DNA from: Fidelibacterota bacterium
Lineage (GTDB): Bacteria; Fidelibacterota; UBA8477; JABMPR01
DNA: 35,182 nucleotides
Assembly (NCBI GenBank): GCA_018650795.1
Contig: JABIFG010000329.1
Span: 1-35,182 of the forward strand
Direction of reading: 5' to 3'
Part shown: positions 16,170 through 25,178 of the stretch, one piece after another
How positions within the stretch are numbered: the first letter of the stretch is position 1
Layout of the letters: every line of letters starts with the position of its first letter
The notes under the pieces: model-generated
What the model was told of the DNA's origin: nothing
What the model saw: only the letters and a program-made list of their open reading frames with translations
The model's database searches: none
Program-made: the position numbers and the translations under genes

Positions 16170-18524
16170 GTGAAAAAAATATTTCTGATCTTACCGCTTC
16201 TTTTGGTGTTCATTCCCTATTCTCAGGCGTTGGCCGCCGCTACAGGTACGCTCTCAGGCAGGATTATGGATTCCGAAACCCTGGAAACACTGCCTGGAGT
16301 CAATATTGTCATAGATGGCACACGCCTTGGTGCAGCAGCAGATGCGAACGGTTATTTTGTTATCAAAGCAGTGCCGGTTGGGGAGTATCGCCTCCATATC
16401 AGGATGGTTGGTTATAAGGTCAAGATCCTCAGACAAGTCCGTGTCGCGGCAGACCAGGAAACCGAATTGCAGATTGAGTTGGAACCTATTTCTATTGAAA
16501 TGGGCGCTGTTACTGTTACCCGTGGAAAACGAGAGGGAGCAGGGGAACGCTTGAATCCAAGCCAACGAGAGCTGGAGCCCCGTGAAATCCTGACTCTTGC
16601 CGGAGGGGGAGAAGATATTTTCAGAAGTATCACTACCATGCCGGGAGTGATAGCCCGCTCGGATGCATCAGCCCAATTTTATGTCAGGGGAGGCACCCCA
16701 GACCAGAATTTGATCATTGTGGATGACGTTCCAGTTTTTAACCCATACCGCCTCAAAGCTCTGGGGGGTCCCATCAGCATGTTTAATCCTGATGTGGTTG
16801 AATATGTTGAATTACTTCCTGGTGGCTTTTCGGCACAGTATGGGGATAAGTTATCTTCTGTGCTTATCGCACGTAACCGAGAAGGCAGTCGCTTTGAAAA
16901 CCTGGGTAAGGTCAGTATGAGTCTCATTGATGTGCGAGTCCTGGCTGAAGGACCATTGCCAGGATCCGGTGAAGAGGGTTCCTGGTTATTATCTGGTCGT
17001 AGAACCTATTATGATGTCCTGCTGGACAGATTGGCTGATGTTCCCACCGGTACGGTTTTCCCAAATTTCAAAGACATTCAAGCTAAAGTGGTCTATGATC
17101 TTTCCCCTGAGCAGAAGATCCGGATCAACTTTTCTGATTCCCGGGAAGAAATGATTTTAACTGAGCTTGAAATTGAGGGAGAAGGTGAAGACCTGAATCT
17201 GTTTGAAAATGAGGACTTCTTTACCCTCAGTAACAACATTGATAGCCGTCTGGCGAGTGTAGGCTGGATGAACGCCTTTAGCGATGTTTCGCTATCAAAC
17301 CTGACACTATCACGCTTTAACGATACCTGGACCATGAATTTTAAAGCAGGGGATTACCATTATTCCCCTGTCATTGATATGCGCAAGATGGAGATCAGAG
17401 AAGATCTCACTCATATTCTTACTCCCAGACATACTATAAAAACAGGATTAGCTATTTCTGATCTTATCACTGATATCGGTATCTCCATGACCATGGATTC
17501 CAGTTCTTACTATGAGCAGAATCCTGAGGATCGACGGATAGATGATGGTGCCATACTTGATCGGGATATTCGTCTACAGAACGCCAGCTCCATGACTGGG
17601 ATGTATATCCAGGATGAGTGGATACTCATTCCTCCTGTGCTCACTATTCTGGGTGGATTTAGAGGAGATTATTCTACTTATACACAGGAATGGGTTTACA
17701 GCCCGCGCCTTTCAGCAACATACAACCTGAACTATCAGACTTCGCTGCATATGGGATGGGGTCACTATTATCAAGCGCCCAATTTTGTTTCACTTTTTGA
17801 ACGCTTTGAGAGATCAATCGAGTGGAATCTATTTGAGACCATTAATCTGCGGACCGAAAAATCAGAACATAGTTTACTAGGGCTAGAATTCCGACCTTCG
17901 CCAGAGTATGTGACCAAACTCGAAGGCTATTACAAGGATTTAAAAAATCTGGTTGTCCAAAGAGATTCCACCTACAGTTATATTCCTGACAATTCTGGCG
18001 CAGGTTTTGCCTACGGGGCTGAGTTATTTCTCCAGAAACGAGAGTTACCTAACTCACGATTATCCGGATGGTTCAGCTACTCGTATAGTGTTTCGAAGGA
18101 GAAAGGGGAAAAGCCCTACTTCTATTATCGCGAATTTGATCAACGCCACACCCTCTCACTGGTAGGTCGCATTAACATCTACAACAATATGTTTGTAGAT
18201 ATTCAATACGGCTATGGGAGTGGATTCCCCTGGACCCCGCCCATTTATGATTCCCAGGGCCATGTGCTGCGGGATGCTGAGGGAGAGATCCGTTTTGAGG
18301 AAAAAAATACAGCACGATATCCGGTCTACGAGCGATTGGATCTACGTATGTCCATGCGTGGAGAATTGTTTGGGGATTATAAAATTGAATTGTATCTGGA
18401 ACTGATTAACGCCTTAAGCCACGAAAACATTTACGAATATTATTGGTCAGAGGATTATGAGACCCGCTTTACATCCTACATGCTTCCGCTCTTACCCTTT
18501 TTCGGAGCCAGAGTCAATTTTTGA
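16170..18524 (+). CDS. TonB-dependent outer-membrane receptor with carboxypeptidase-regulatory-like domain
   Basis: This outer-membrane importer has 784 residues. After a signal peptide (residues 1-22) comes a CarboxypepD_reg-like beta-sandwich (about 26-108, GTLSGRIMDSETLETLPGVN...). A plug domain follows (about 112-235; DIFRSITTMPGVIARSDASAQFYVRGG, LLPGGFSAQYGDKLSSVL), then a 22-strand-type barrel to the C-terminus, ending in an aromatic residue (GARVNF). This is the FCB-style SusC-like or siderophore-type organisation. The substrate is unknown and no SusD-like partner is adjacent. The start is GTG with a weak ribosome binding site. A conventional TonB box is not obvious. The intergenic segment 16039-16169 must hold divergent promoters, but I see no strong consensus there. 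Confidence 0.9.
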   Translation: MKKIFLILPLLLVFIPYSQALAAATGTLSGRIMDSETLETLPGVNIVIDGTRLGAAADANGYFVIKAVPVGEYRLHIRMVGYKVKILRQVRVAADQETELQIELEPISIEMGAVTVTRGKREGAGERLNPSQRELEPREILTLAGGGEDIFRSITTMPGVIARSDASAQFYVRGGTPDQNLIIVDDVPVFNPYRLKALGGPISMFNPDVVEYVELLPGGFSAQYGDKLSSVLIARNREGSRFENLGKVSMSLIDVRVLAEGPLPGSGEEGSWLLSGRRTYYDVLLDRLADVPTGTVFPNFKDIQAKVVYDLSPEQKIRINFSDSREEMILTELEIEGEGEDLNLFENEDFFTLSNNIDSRLASVGWMNAFSDVSLSNLTLSRFNDTWTMNFKAGDYHYSPVIDMRKMEIREDLTHILTPRHTIKTGLAISDLITDIGISMTMDSSSYYEQNPEDRRIDDGAILDRDIRLQNASSMTGMYIQDEWILIPPVLTILGGFRGDYSTYTQEWVYSPRLSATYNLNYQTSLHMGWGHYYQAPNFVSLFERFERSIEWNLFETINLRTEKSEHSLLGLEFRPSPEYVTKLEGYYKDLKNLVVQRDSTYSYIPDNSGAGFAYGAELFLQKRELPNSRLSGWFSYSYSVSKEKGEKPYFYYREFDQRHTLSLVGRINIYNNMFVDIQYGYGSGFPWTPPIYDSQGHVLRDAEGEIRFEEKNTARYPVYERLDLRMSMRGELFGDYKIELYLELINALSHENIYEYYWSEDYETRFTSYMLPLLPFFGARVNF

Positions 18525-18570
18525 GTTCAATGAGTTACTGAGTTCAATAGGTTGTGTCTTGCTGAGGCTC

Positions 18571-18623
18571 TCGAAGCATGAGGACCCCTAACTCGGTACC
18601 GAAGCCTGAGGTTCTCGAAGGCT
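18571..18623. repeat. Two copies of a GAGGYTCTCGA-core hairpin repeat
   Basis: Copy 1 (18571-18587) has arms GCT/AGC around the core GAGGCTCTCGA. Copy 2 (18603-18623) has arms AGCCT/AGGCT around GAGGTTCTCGA. In both, GAG pairs with CTC inside the arms. They sit between the convergent TonB receptor and metH genes, downstream of a GAGTTCAATGAGTT-type segment that also recurs near 26911. They look like degenerate intergenic REP-type elements. The rest of 18525-18811 shows nothing I can name. Confidence 0.55.
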
Positions 18624-18811
18624 GGGACCCCCAAAGGATAACCAAAAAGAATATTGGCAAGTAAGCCAGATATGTACATCAACTGGTGAATCCCACCTTT
18701 TAAATATTCACAACTAGAACGAATACTCCATAGATATGATCAACAGTCTCACTCCAGGCTTTTACTATCTGGTTGTATTGGTATAAAAGGGCAGGATTGA
18801 GCGACAGTCAA

Positions 18812-21800
18812 CTAGACTGAAAAATATTTTGCTTTGGGGTGATGTACAATAATAGCTGAAGTGCTTTGCTCAGGTACAATCTGATATTCCTCCGTAAGTG
18901 TAATCCCTTCTGACTCAGCCTCGAGCAACTCAAAGATCAGTTCCTGATCTTTCAACTCAGGACAAGCGGGGTATCCAAACGAATAACGACTTCCGTGATA
19001 TTTTTGCCTGAAGAGCTCCTTGGTTAGTTCACCGTCATCCCCAGCAATACCCAACTCATTACGAATGTGTTTATGCCAGTATTCTGCCAGAGCCTCGGCT
19101 GTCTCTACGGCAAAGCCGTGGAAGTATAGATAATCGGTGTAGGCATTCTGATTGTATAAATCTTGTGCATATTCTGTAGCTTTTGATCCCACTGTGACCA
19201 GTTGGAAGGCCAGAACATCACGCTTACCCGACTCCACACTGTGATAGTAATCGGGGATTGATCGACCGGGAGCTTCACTTTGCCTGGGAAAGTCAATAAA
19301 ATGTTTGGGTTTCTCATCATCAGGATGTGCATATATCCAGAGTCTGTCACCTTCGGATTGACATGAGTAATAGCCATAAATGACTTTAGGCGAAAGCAAT
19401 TTCTCCTGCACAACCTGTTCTGATAGCTTGTTGAAAGTGGGGAAAATGGTTTCCTGCTCCAGCTTTACATATTCTTCAGCACTTACTTTGCCCCGCTTAA
19501 AGCCCCATTGTCCGCGGAAAAGGGCGGACTGATTAATATAGGGAAAAATGGTTTCAAGACTTACGTCCTCCACCACTTTACGTCCCCAGAAAGGAGGTGT
19601 AGGAATGCGCTCAGCAGGTTCCAGGGTTTCAAAAGTTTTTGTTGGGGCCGTCCTGGTTTTGCTCTTTTTGACAGTCCGGCTTGTTGCCAGGTCTTGCTCC
19701 AAAGTCCCAGCTTCTATTTTCTGCATGAACTTTAAACCATCAAAGGCATCTCGGGCGTAGGCCAGCGATCCTGCGTAATCTTTGCTTAAGTCCTGCTCCA
19801 CATAGGCACGCGTGAGGGCCGCCCCACCAAGGATAACCGGAGGTGTGACACCATGATCCATGAGAACTTCAAGGTTGTCTTTCATGATAATAGTGGATTT
19901 CACTAGAAGACCGCTCATGCCGATAGCATCAGCCTTTTCATCCTGAAAACTTTTCAACATGGCTTCTACTGAGACTTTGATTCCCAGGTTCACCACATTG
20001 AAACCATTATTACTGAGAATGATATCTACCAGATTTTTGCCAATATCATGCACATCACCCTTGACTGTAGCGAGGATGATCTTGCCCTTGGCTGAAGCAT
20101 CGGTTTTTTCCATAAATGGTTCGAGATAGCTCACGGCGGCTTTCATGGTTTCAGCAGATTGGAGAACGAAGGGAAGTTGCATTTTGCCGGCACCGAATAG
20201 TTCACCGACTTCTTTCATTCCGTCTAGCAAAATGTTATTAACAATTTCCAGTGCTGAATACTCCTTCAGGCCAGCTTCAAGATCTGCATCCAGACCAGAG
20301 CGGTTTCCGTCAATAATTCGGGCAACCAGTCTTTCCTTGAGGGGCAGGGAAGAGAGATCGACCTTATTTTTGGCAGCAGCCACCAGATCTGTGTGTAGCT
20401 CCAACAGGCTCACCAGCGGATCATACTCTCCCTCTCGCTTATCGAGAATGAGGTCTTCGCAGACTTTTCGATCATTCTCTTTAATTTGATAGAAGGGTTG
20501 AATACGACCAGCATGGAGAATGGCTGCATCCAGACCAGCTTCAATCGCCATGTTCAGAAAGACAGAGTTGAGTAGATGGCGCGTGGCTGGTTTTAAACCA
20601 AAGGACACATTCGAAACACCCAGGCTGGTAAAGGCTTGGGGAAAAGCTTGTTTGATCAGTCGGATACCATCCAGGGTAGCCATGGCCGATTTGCGGAACT
20701 CTTCATCACCAGAAGCCAGCGTGAATGTGAGGGGATCAAAAAAGAGATCACTTTCTCGTAGACCATGTTTGGTAACCGCTAAATCGTAAATGCGCTGAGC
20801 TATTTCAAGTTTTTTCTTGGCAGTCTTAGCCATACCGTCTTCATCGATAGTAAGACAGACCAGTCCAGCTCCAAATTCGCGACAAAGTTTAATGATTTCT
20901 TCGGCTTTGGCATCGCCGTCTTCCAGGTTGATGGAGTTCACTATGGCACGACCCGTGATACGCTCCAGAGCAATGCGAATGGTAGGGACTTCAGTTGAAT
21001 CTATCATGATTGGTATGGATATCTGACTGTTGAGTCTATTGATGTACTCATCCATGTCAGCTGCTTCATCACGACCTACATAGGCTACACAAACATCTAA
21101 AACATGGGCACCTTCAGCCACCTGATCCCGCGCCATGCTCACCATGCCATCCAGATCACCGGCCAGTAGCATTTCTCGGAATTTCTTTGAGCCGTTGGCA
21201 TTGGTGCGTTCACCAATTATAAGCGGAGCTGGTTCCTGCTTGAACGAGGATACTGAATAGAGGGAGGTGGCACCGGCAGAAAATGTTGGTTCACGCCTGG
21301 CTGGATTGAGTCGACCTGCCTGCTCAACCACTGCTTTCAAATGTTCGGATGTGGTACCACAACAGCCACCAACGACGTTAACGCCCATTCCAGTAATAAA
21401 GTGGCTGAGATCATGAGCCAGTTCTGGTGCAGTCAGATCATAGACCATCTCACCATCAATATTGTGGGGCATGCCTGCATTAGGAATTACAGATATAGGA
21501 AAGGGTGAGTGAGCTGATAGGGCGTGGAGGTGTTCACTCATGGCTTTTGGACCAGTTCCACAATTGAGACCAACTACATCTAGAGGATAGGGCTCCAAGG
21601 TTGTAAGCGCTCCTAGCATATCCGTCCCCAACAGCATGGTTCCCATGGTTTCCATGGTAACTGATGCCATGACTGGTAGATCAATGTGTTTTTCTCTCAG
21701 CGTGTGGAATACTGCATTTAAGGCTGCTTTGGCCTGAAGAGGATCCTGGACCGTTTCAACCTGGAGAACATGAACACCACCATCAATGAGACCGGCCGCC

Positions 21801-22225
21801 TGTTCCCGATAGGCTAGGTAGAGCTCATGATAGGAGATATGCCCTAAGGAGGGCAGCCGCGTTCCTGGTCCCATGGAACCAGAGACATAACGCGGATGTC
21901 CCGGTGTCGAAAATTCTTGGGCGACTGAACAGGCCAGTTGGGCAGCTTTCAAATTAATTTCATAAACTTTATCTGCTAAATCGTAGTCGCCTAGAACCAC
22001 ATGAGTGCCGCCAAAGGTATTGGTCTCAATGACATCACAACCGACATCCAGAAATCCCGCATGAATTGATTTAATTGCTTCTGGCTTTGATAAAACCAGC
22101 AATTCATTACAGCCCTCTTTACTCCAGAAATCTTCACTTGTAAGATTCAAGCGCTGAATACTGGTCCCCATAGCTCCATCAAAAACAAGAACTTTATCTG
22201 TGAGGCTCTGACGAAAGGTTTTCAA
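18812..22225 (-). CDS. metH: Cobalamin-dependent methionine synthase
   Basis: This enzyme transfers a methyl group from 5-methyltetrahydrofolate through cobalamin to homocysteine. It has 1137 residues and all four modules in order. The homocysteine/zinc domain has Cys near residue 222 (LNCGTGP) and 288-289 (GGCCGTT). The pterin-binding barrel starts at IIGERTNANGSKKF. The B12 domain has DVHDIGKN, with the lower-ligand His near 724, and GMSGLLVKST. The C-terminal reactivation domain contains RYSFGYPACP near 1085. It is slightly shorter than the E. coli enzyme. The start is TTG at 22225, supported by AGGAGA eight bases upstream and by the correct N-terminal DGAMGTS context. It is monocistronic and divergent from lptC. 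No cobalamin or SAM riboswitch fits in the short leader. Confidence 0.97.
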   Translation of the reverse strand: MKTFRQSLTDKVLVFDGAMGTSIQRLNLTSEDFWSKEGCNELLVLSKPEAIKSIHAGFLDVGCDVIETNTFGGTHVVLGDYDLADKVYEINLKAAQLACSVAQEFSTPGHPRYVSGSMGPGTRLPSLGHISYHELYLAYREQAAGLIDGGVHVLQVETVQDPLQAKAALNAVFHTLREKHIDLPVMASVTMETMGTMLLGTDMLGALTTLEPYPLDVVGLNCGTGPKAMSEHLHALSAHSPFPISVIPNAGMPHNIDGEMVYDLTAPELAHDLSHFITGMGVNVVGGCCGTTSEHLKAVVEQAGRLNPARREPTFSAGATSLYSVSSFKQEPAPLIIGERTNANGSKKFREMLLAGDLDGMVSMARDQVAEGAHVLDVCVAYVGRDEAADMDEYINRLNSQISIPIMIDSTEVPTIRIALERITGRAIVNSINLEDGDAKAEEIIKLCREFGAGLVCLTIDEDGMAKTAKKKLEIAQRIYDLAVTKHGLRESDLFFDPLTFTLASGDEEFRKSAMATLDGIRLIKQAFPQAFTSLGVSNVSFGLKPATRHLLNSVFLNMAIEAGLDAAILHAGRIQPFYQIKENDRKVCEDLILDKREGEYDPLVSLLELHTDLVAAAKNKVDLSSLPLKERLVARIIDGNRSGLDADLEAGLKEYSALEIVNNILLDGMKEVGELFGAGKMQLPFVLQSAETMKAAVSYLEPFMEKTDASAKGKIILATVKGDVHDIGKNLVDIILSNNGFNVVNLGIKVSVEAMLKSFQDEKADAIGMSGLLVKSTIIMKDNLEVLMDHGVTPPVILGGAALTRAYVEQDLSKDYAGSLAYARDAFDGLKFMQKIEAGTLEQDLATSRTVKKSKTRTAPTKTFETLEPAERIPTPPFWGRKVVEDVSLETIFPYINQSALFRGQWGFKRGKVSAEEYVKLEQETIFPTFNKLSEQVVQEKLLSPKVIYGYYSCQSEGDRLWIYAHPDDEKPKHFIDFPRQSEAPGRSIPDYYHSVESGKRDVLAFQLVTVGSKATEYAQDLYNQNAYTDYLYFHGFAVETAEALAEYWHKHIRNELGIAGDDGELTKELFRQKYHGSRYSFGYPACPELKDQELIFELLEAESEGITLTEEYQIVPEQSTSAIIVHHPKAKYFSV

Positions 22226-22336
22226 GCTGTTTCTCCTATTGGTGTATTTTTTGCAACCAATCTAAGACTATGCCAAAATAATCGATTTGCCAGCTTTTTT
22301 CCTGACTTTGTTTCAAGACTTGATTACATTGACTCC

Positions 22337-22882
22337 ATGATGTACCGAATCATTATGGTGGTTTTTACTGGCATTATTTTCCTTAGTTGTGACCCTGTTG
22401 GGCAATCACTGACAGAAAATAAAACGCCTGAAGGACGCATCCCTACCCAGGAAAGCTGGAATCCTGTTATCAGGATCAATTCCGTAGGTAAAGAAAACGT
22501 CCAGGCTCGAGCAGCCTATTCAGCACACTATGTGGATCCACGGGAAATTATTTTTATCGGAAAGGTCAAGCTGGACTTTTTTGATCTTGACGGTGCCCAT
22601 AGCTCAATCATGACAGCCGACACGGGCAGGATCGATGAAAAACGACATTTGTTTACAGCAAGGGGCAATGTGTTTGTTGAATCAGATTCAGGCATGACGC
22701 TTTCAACCAGCATAATGTACTGGTATGAGAATAAAGAATCAATTTATACAGATCAGCCTATTGTTCTCACAACTCTGACTGATACTCTGTATGGTATCGG
22801 ATTTGAATCAGATGCTAATTTAGAGAACTGGACTATTACAAAACCTACCGGTGTGACCTATAGAGAGTTTGGGAATGAATGA
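22337..22882 (+). CDS. lptC: LptC-like LPS export lipoprotein
   Basis: This periplasmic, probably inner-membrane-anchored component of the lipopolysaccharide bridge has 181 residues. An N-terminal lipoprotein signal ends at FLSC (C18). A beta-jellyroll OstA/LptC-like core follows, with IIFIGKVKLDFFD, SIMTADTGRIDEKRHLFTARGNVFVES, IMYWYENKESIYTDQPIVL and DTLYGIGFESDANL, the typical LptC succession. The stop overlaps the lptB start by eight bases, and the pairing with LptB and sigma-54 is standard for Gram-negatives. The start ATGATG has only a weak ribosome binding site. Lipid anchoring instead of a transmembrane helix is common in FCB bacteria. Confidence 0.88.
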   Translation: MMYRIIMVVFTGIIFLSCDPVGQSLTENKTPEGRIPTQESWNPVIRINSVGKENVQARAAYSAHYVDPREIIFIGKVKLDFFDLDGAHSSIMTADTGRIDEKRHLFTARGNVFVESDSGMTLSTSIMYWYENKESIYTDQPIVLTTLTDTLYGIGFESDANLENWTITKPTGVTYREFGNE

Positions 22883-23609
22883 AACTACTCTAAGCGGTCG
22901 CAATCTGTTTAAACAGTATGGTAAACGTACTGTGGTAAGCGATGCCTCCATTGAGGTGAAAACCGGAGAGGTGGTGGGCTTATTGGGTCCCAATGGAGCT
23001 GGGAAAACCACGACCTTTTACATGGTTACTGGAATGATTAGGCCAAACTCAGGATCGGTATTTCTCGGTGATGAAGAGATTACACGCCAACCCATGTACA
23101 AGCGGGCTCGTGCAGGCATAGGCTATTTACCACAGGAAGCAAGTATCTTCAGAAAATTGTCTGTGGAAGATAATTTGAGGTTGGTTTGTGAAACTCTGGA
23201 TATTGACAAGCAGGCTCAGGAAGAGAAGCTGGAATACCTGCTCAACGAACTCTCCATTGGCCATGTTCGTAAGAACAAGGGACACCAGTTGAGTGGTGGG
23301 GAAAGACGTCGAACAGAAATCGCGCGTGCTCTGGTAACGAATCCAAATTTTATTCTGCTGGATGAGCCCTTTGCCGGGGTTGATCCCATTGCTGTGGAAG
23401 ACATCCAGCAAATTGTGCTGGCCTTGAAAACCAAAGGTATTGGTGTTCTGATTACAGATCACAATGTTCATGAAACCCTTTCAATTACTGATCGTAGCTA
23501 TTTGCTATTTCAGGGTGAAATATTATTATCAGGCAATGCTGAATTTCTAGCGAATGATGAACAGGCCAGAAAACTCTATCTCGGAAGCAATTTCAAACTG
23601 GATCGATAA
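22875..23609 (+). CDS. lptB: LPS export ABC transporter ATPase LptB
   Basis: This cytoplasmic ATPase powers LPS extraction by LptFG. With the ATG at 22875 it has 244 residues: Walker A GPNGAGKT (38-45), the Q-loop segment YLPQEASIFRKLSV, signature LSGGERRR, Walker B FILLDEPFAGVDP, and the H-loop ITDHNVHE. YLPQEASIFRKL and FAGVDPIAV are diagnostic of LptB. A TTG six bases upstream is in frame, but the ATG has the better-placed GAGAG. It overlaps lptC by eight bases and is followed after five bases by rpoN, so all three are probably one transcript. lptF and lptG are not in the window. Confidence 0.96.
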   Translation: MNETTLSGRNLFKQYGKRTVVSDASIEVKTGEVVGLLGPNGAGKTTTFYMVTGMIRPNSGSVFLGDEEITRQPMYKRARAGIGYLPQEASIFRKLSVEDNLRLVCETLDIDKQAQEEKLEYLLNELSIGHVRKNKGHQLSGGERRRTEIARALVTNPNFILLDEPFAGVDPIAVEDIQQIVLALKTKGIGVLITDHNVHETLSITDRSYLLFQGEILLSGNAEFLANDEQARKLYLGSNFKLDR

Positions 23610-23614
23610 CTACT

Positions 23615-24976
23615 TTGGAACTATCACAACATCTTGAACTAAAACAGACCCTTACACCGCAGCAGATTCTGCTGTCAACGCTACTGCAGTTGCCTTCCAT
23701 GGCTCTGGAGCTGAGGATTAAGACGGAGCTTGAGATTAATCCACTGCTGGAGTTAGAGGAAGACGTTATTGAGTTGGATAATCCCGAAGAAGAAGCCGAG
23801 ACCGAAGAACCAGAAATTGATCTCGAGGATTATTTTTCCAATGATGGTTATGAAGCAAAAGAATACTATGATAAGAGCGCTGAGGAGGTGGAGTTCCAAA
23901 ACGCCTATCTGCCCAGTCTCTCTGAGGACTTGCTGGAACAAATAGCAACTTTGCTCATTTCCGAGGATGAAAGAGCCATTCTGGAAGAGATGATCTGGAG
24001 TATCGACGAACGAGGCTATCTCATCATAGAGCTTGAACTCCTCGCCGATAAATTTGAAGTGGAGCTTCGCGTTATTGAACGATTGCACAGGCAACTTACT
24101 CAGTTAGAACCACTGGGCATTGGCTCACGAACGCTTCAGGAATGTTTACTGATTCAGGTAGCGAAAATACATCCCAAAACACCTGCGCACTATATCGTCA
24201 AAGATTATTTTGATGAGTTTGCCAACAAGCGCTTTGAGAGAATTCTGCGTAAGTTGCATCTTACAAAAAGCGATCTCCGGGATGCTGAAGAGCTCATCTC
24301 ACGTCTTAACCCCAAACCCGGTGATGGCTATCTGGATCCCAAAACCAACTATGTGACACCTGATTTTTATATCCGTGAACAGGAAGGTGAATTCATTGTC
24401 ACCTTGAATGATTCATTTATTCCCGAGCTCCGAATTTCTGGTAGTTACAAAAACATGATGTCCAATCAGAAAAAACTTGATACTGATACCAAACTCTTCC
24501 TCAAAAAGAAGGTGGAGTCGGCCAAGTGGTTTATCAATTCCATCCAAATGCGACGTATCACCATGTTAAAGGTGATTAATGCTATTATAGAACGCCAGAA
24601 AGGCTTTTTCCTGATGGGGTCAAATTATCTGAAGCCCATGGTACTCAGGGACATAGCCGAAGATATCAGTATGGATATTTCCACCATAAGTCGTGTTACC
24701 AGCGGTAAATATGCACAGACTGATTGGGGCACATTTGAGCTAAGATATTTCTTTAGTGAAGGGATTGAAGCTGAAGATGGTGAAAACATCTCAACCCGTC
24801 GGATAAAAGAGCGCCTGCGGGTAATTATTGAGGAAGAGGATAAGTCCCATCCGATTTCTGATGAAGCCATTTCAAAAGTTCTGCAGGTTGAAGGATTTCC
24901 AATCGCCCGCCGCACCGTGGCCAAATATCGGGAGCAGCTCAATATCCCTGTCGCCCGCCTACGCCGGGAAATCTGA
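23615..24976 (+). CDS. rpoN: RNA polymerase sigma-54 factor
   Basis: This alternative sigma factor for activator-dependent promoters has 453 residues. The N-terminal activator region is Gln/Leu-rich (LSQHLELKQTLTPQQILLSTLLQLP), followed by an acidic linker (about 46-80). The core-binding domain includes LEPLGIGSRTLQECLLIQ, and the DNA-binding domain has a helix-turn-helix (RDIAEDISMDISTISRV). The RpoN box is ARRTVAKYRE at 431-440. The TTG start is the only sensible one because the conserved LSQ...LKQ follows at once. It lies five bases after lptB, with no separate ribosome binding site seen. No enhancer-binding activator is in this window. Confidence 0.96.
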   Translation: MELSQHLELKQTLTPQQILLSTLLQLPSMALELRIKTELEINPLLELEEDVIELDNPEEEAETEEPEIDLEDYFSNDGYEAKEYYDKSAEEVEFQNAYLPSLSEDLLEQIATLLISEDERAILEEMIWSIDERGYLIIELELLADKFEVELRVIERLHRQLTQLEPLGIGSRTLQECLLIQVAKIHPKTPAHYIVKDYFDEFANKRFERILRKLHLTKSDLRDAEELISRLNPKPGDGYLDPKTNYVTPDFYIREQEGEFIVTLNDSFIPELRISGSYKNMMSNQKKLDTDTKLFLKKKVESAKWFINSIQMRRITMLKVINAIIERQKGFFLMGSNYLKPMVLRDIAEDISMDISTISRVTSGKYAQTDWGTFELRYFFSEGIEAEDGENISTRRIKERLRVIIEEEDKSHPISDEAISKVLQVEGFPIARRTVAKYREQLNIPVARLRREI

Positions 24977-24979
24977 TAT

Positions 24980-25017
24980 GCTTCGGCGGGCAGACCCGTC
25001 TTCGTAGAGAAATATAA
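24980..25017. repeat. Direct intergenic repeat, copy A
   Basis: A segment of about 38 bases shares CCCGTCTTCGTAG followed by (A/G)GAAATATAA with copy B, 95 bases downstream. It starts two bases after the rpoN stop and has no coding content. Confidence 0.6.
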
Positions 25018-25074
25018 ACAAGGGACAGAACCCCGTTTCACAATCAACGTGTAATGATAACGATTTCCTCAGGT

Positions 25075-25113
25075 ACTCCGCCGCGGCAGGCCCGTCTTCG
25101 TAGGGAAATATAA
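25075..25113. repeat. Direct intergenic repeat, copy B
   Basis: This is the second copy of the element described at 24980, with GGCAGG then CCCGTCTTCGTAG and GGAAATATAA. It differs at a few positions and at its left end. Confidence 0.6.
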
Positions 25114-25128
25114 TTTACGTATCAATCT

Positions 25129-25152
25129 AGGCTGGGATTCGAATCCCAGCCT
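25129..25152. terminator. 24-bp perfect palindrome between convergent genes
   Basis: AGGCTGGGATTC is followed immediately by its exact reverse complement, between rpoN (plus) and the ABC permease (minus). No T-tract follows on either strand. It may be a cruciform or hairpin 3'-end signal or a protein-binding site. An alternative, slightly offset hairpin can form with the downstream GCCGGGAT. Confidence 0.45.
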
Positions 25153-25178
25153 GGCACAGCCGGGATCAAATAAATTAT

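Noticed and set aside
18808-18836. CAGTC/GACTG hairpin at the metH stop codon as terminator
   Set aside because: Only five base pairs, overlapping the stop codon, and no T-tract follows on the minus strand.
22226-22336. Cobalamin or SAM riboswitch upstream of metH
   Set aside because: The 110-base gap is too short to hold a cobalamin riboswitch along with divergent promoters, and I see no conserved boxes.
25129-25152. GGGATTCGAATCCC inside the palindrome looks like a tRNA T-arm
   Set aside because: The T-loop would not have a proper G53-C61 pair, no anticodon or D arm is visible on either strand, and no acceptor stem or CCA can be placed.
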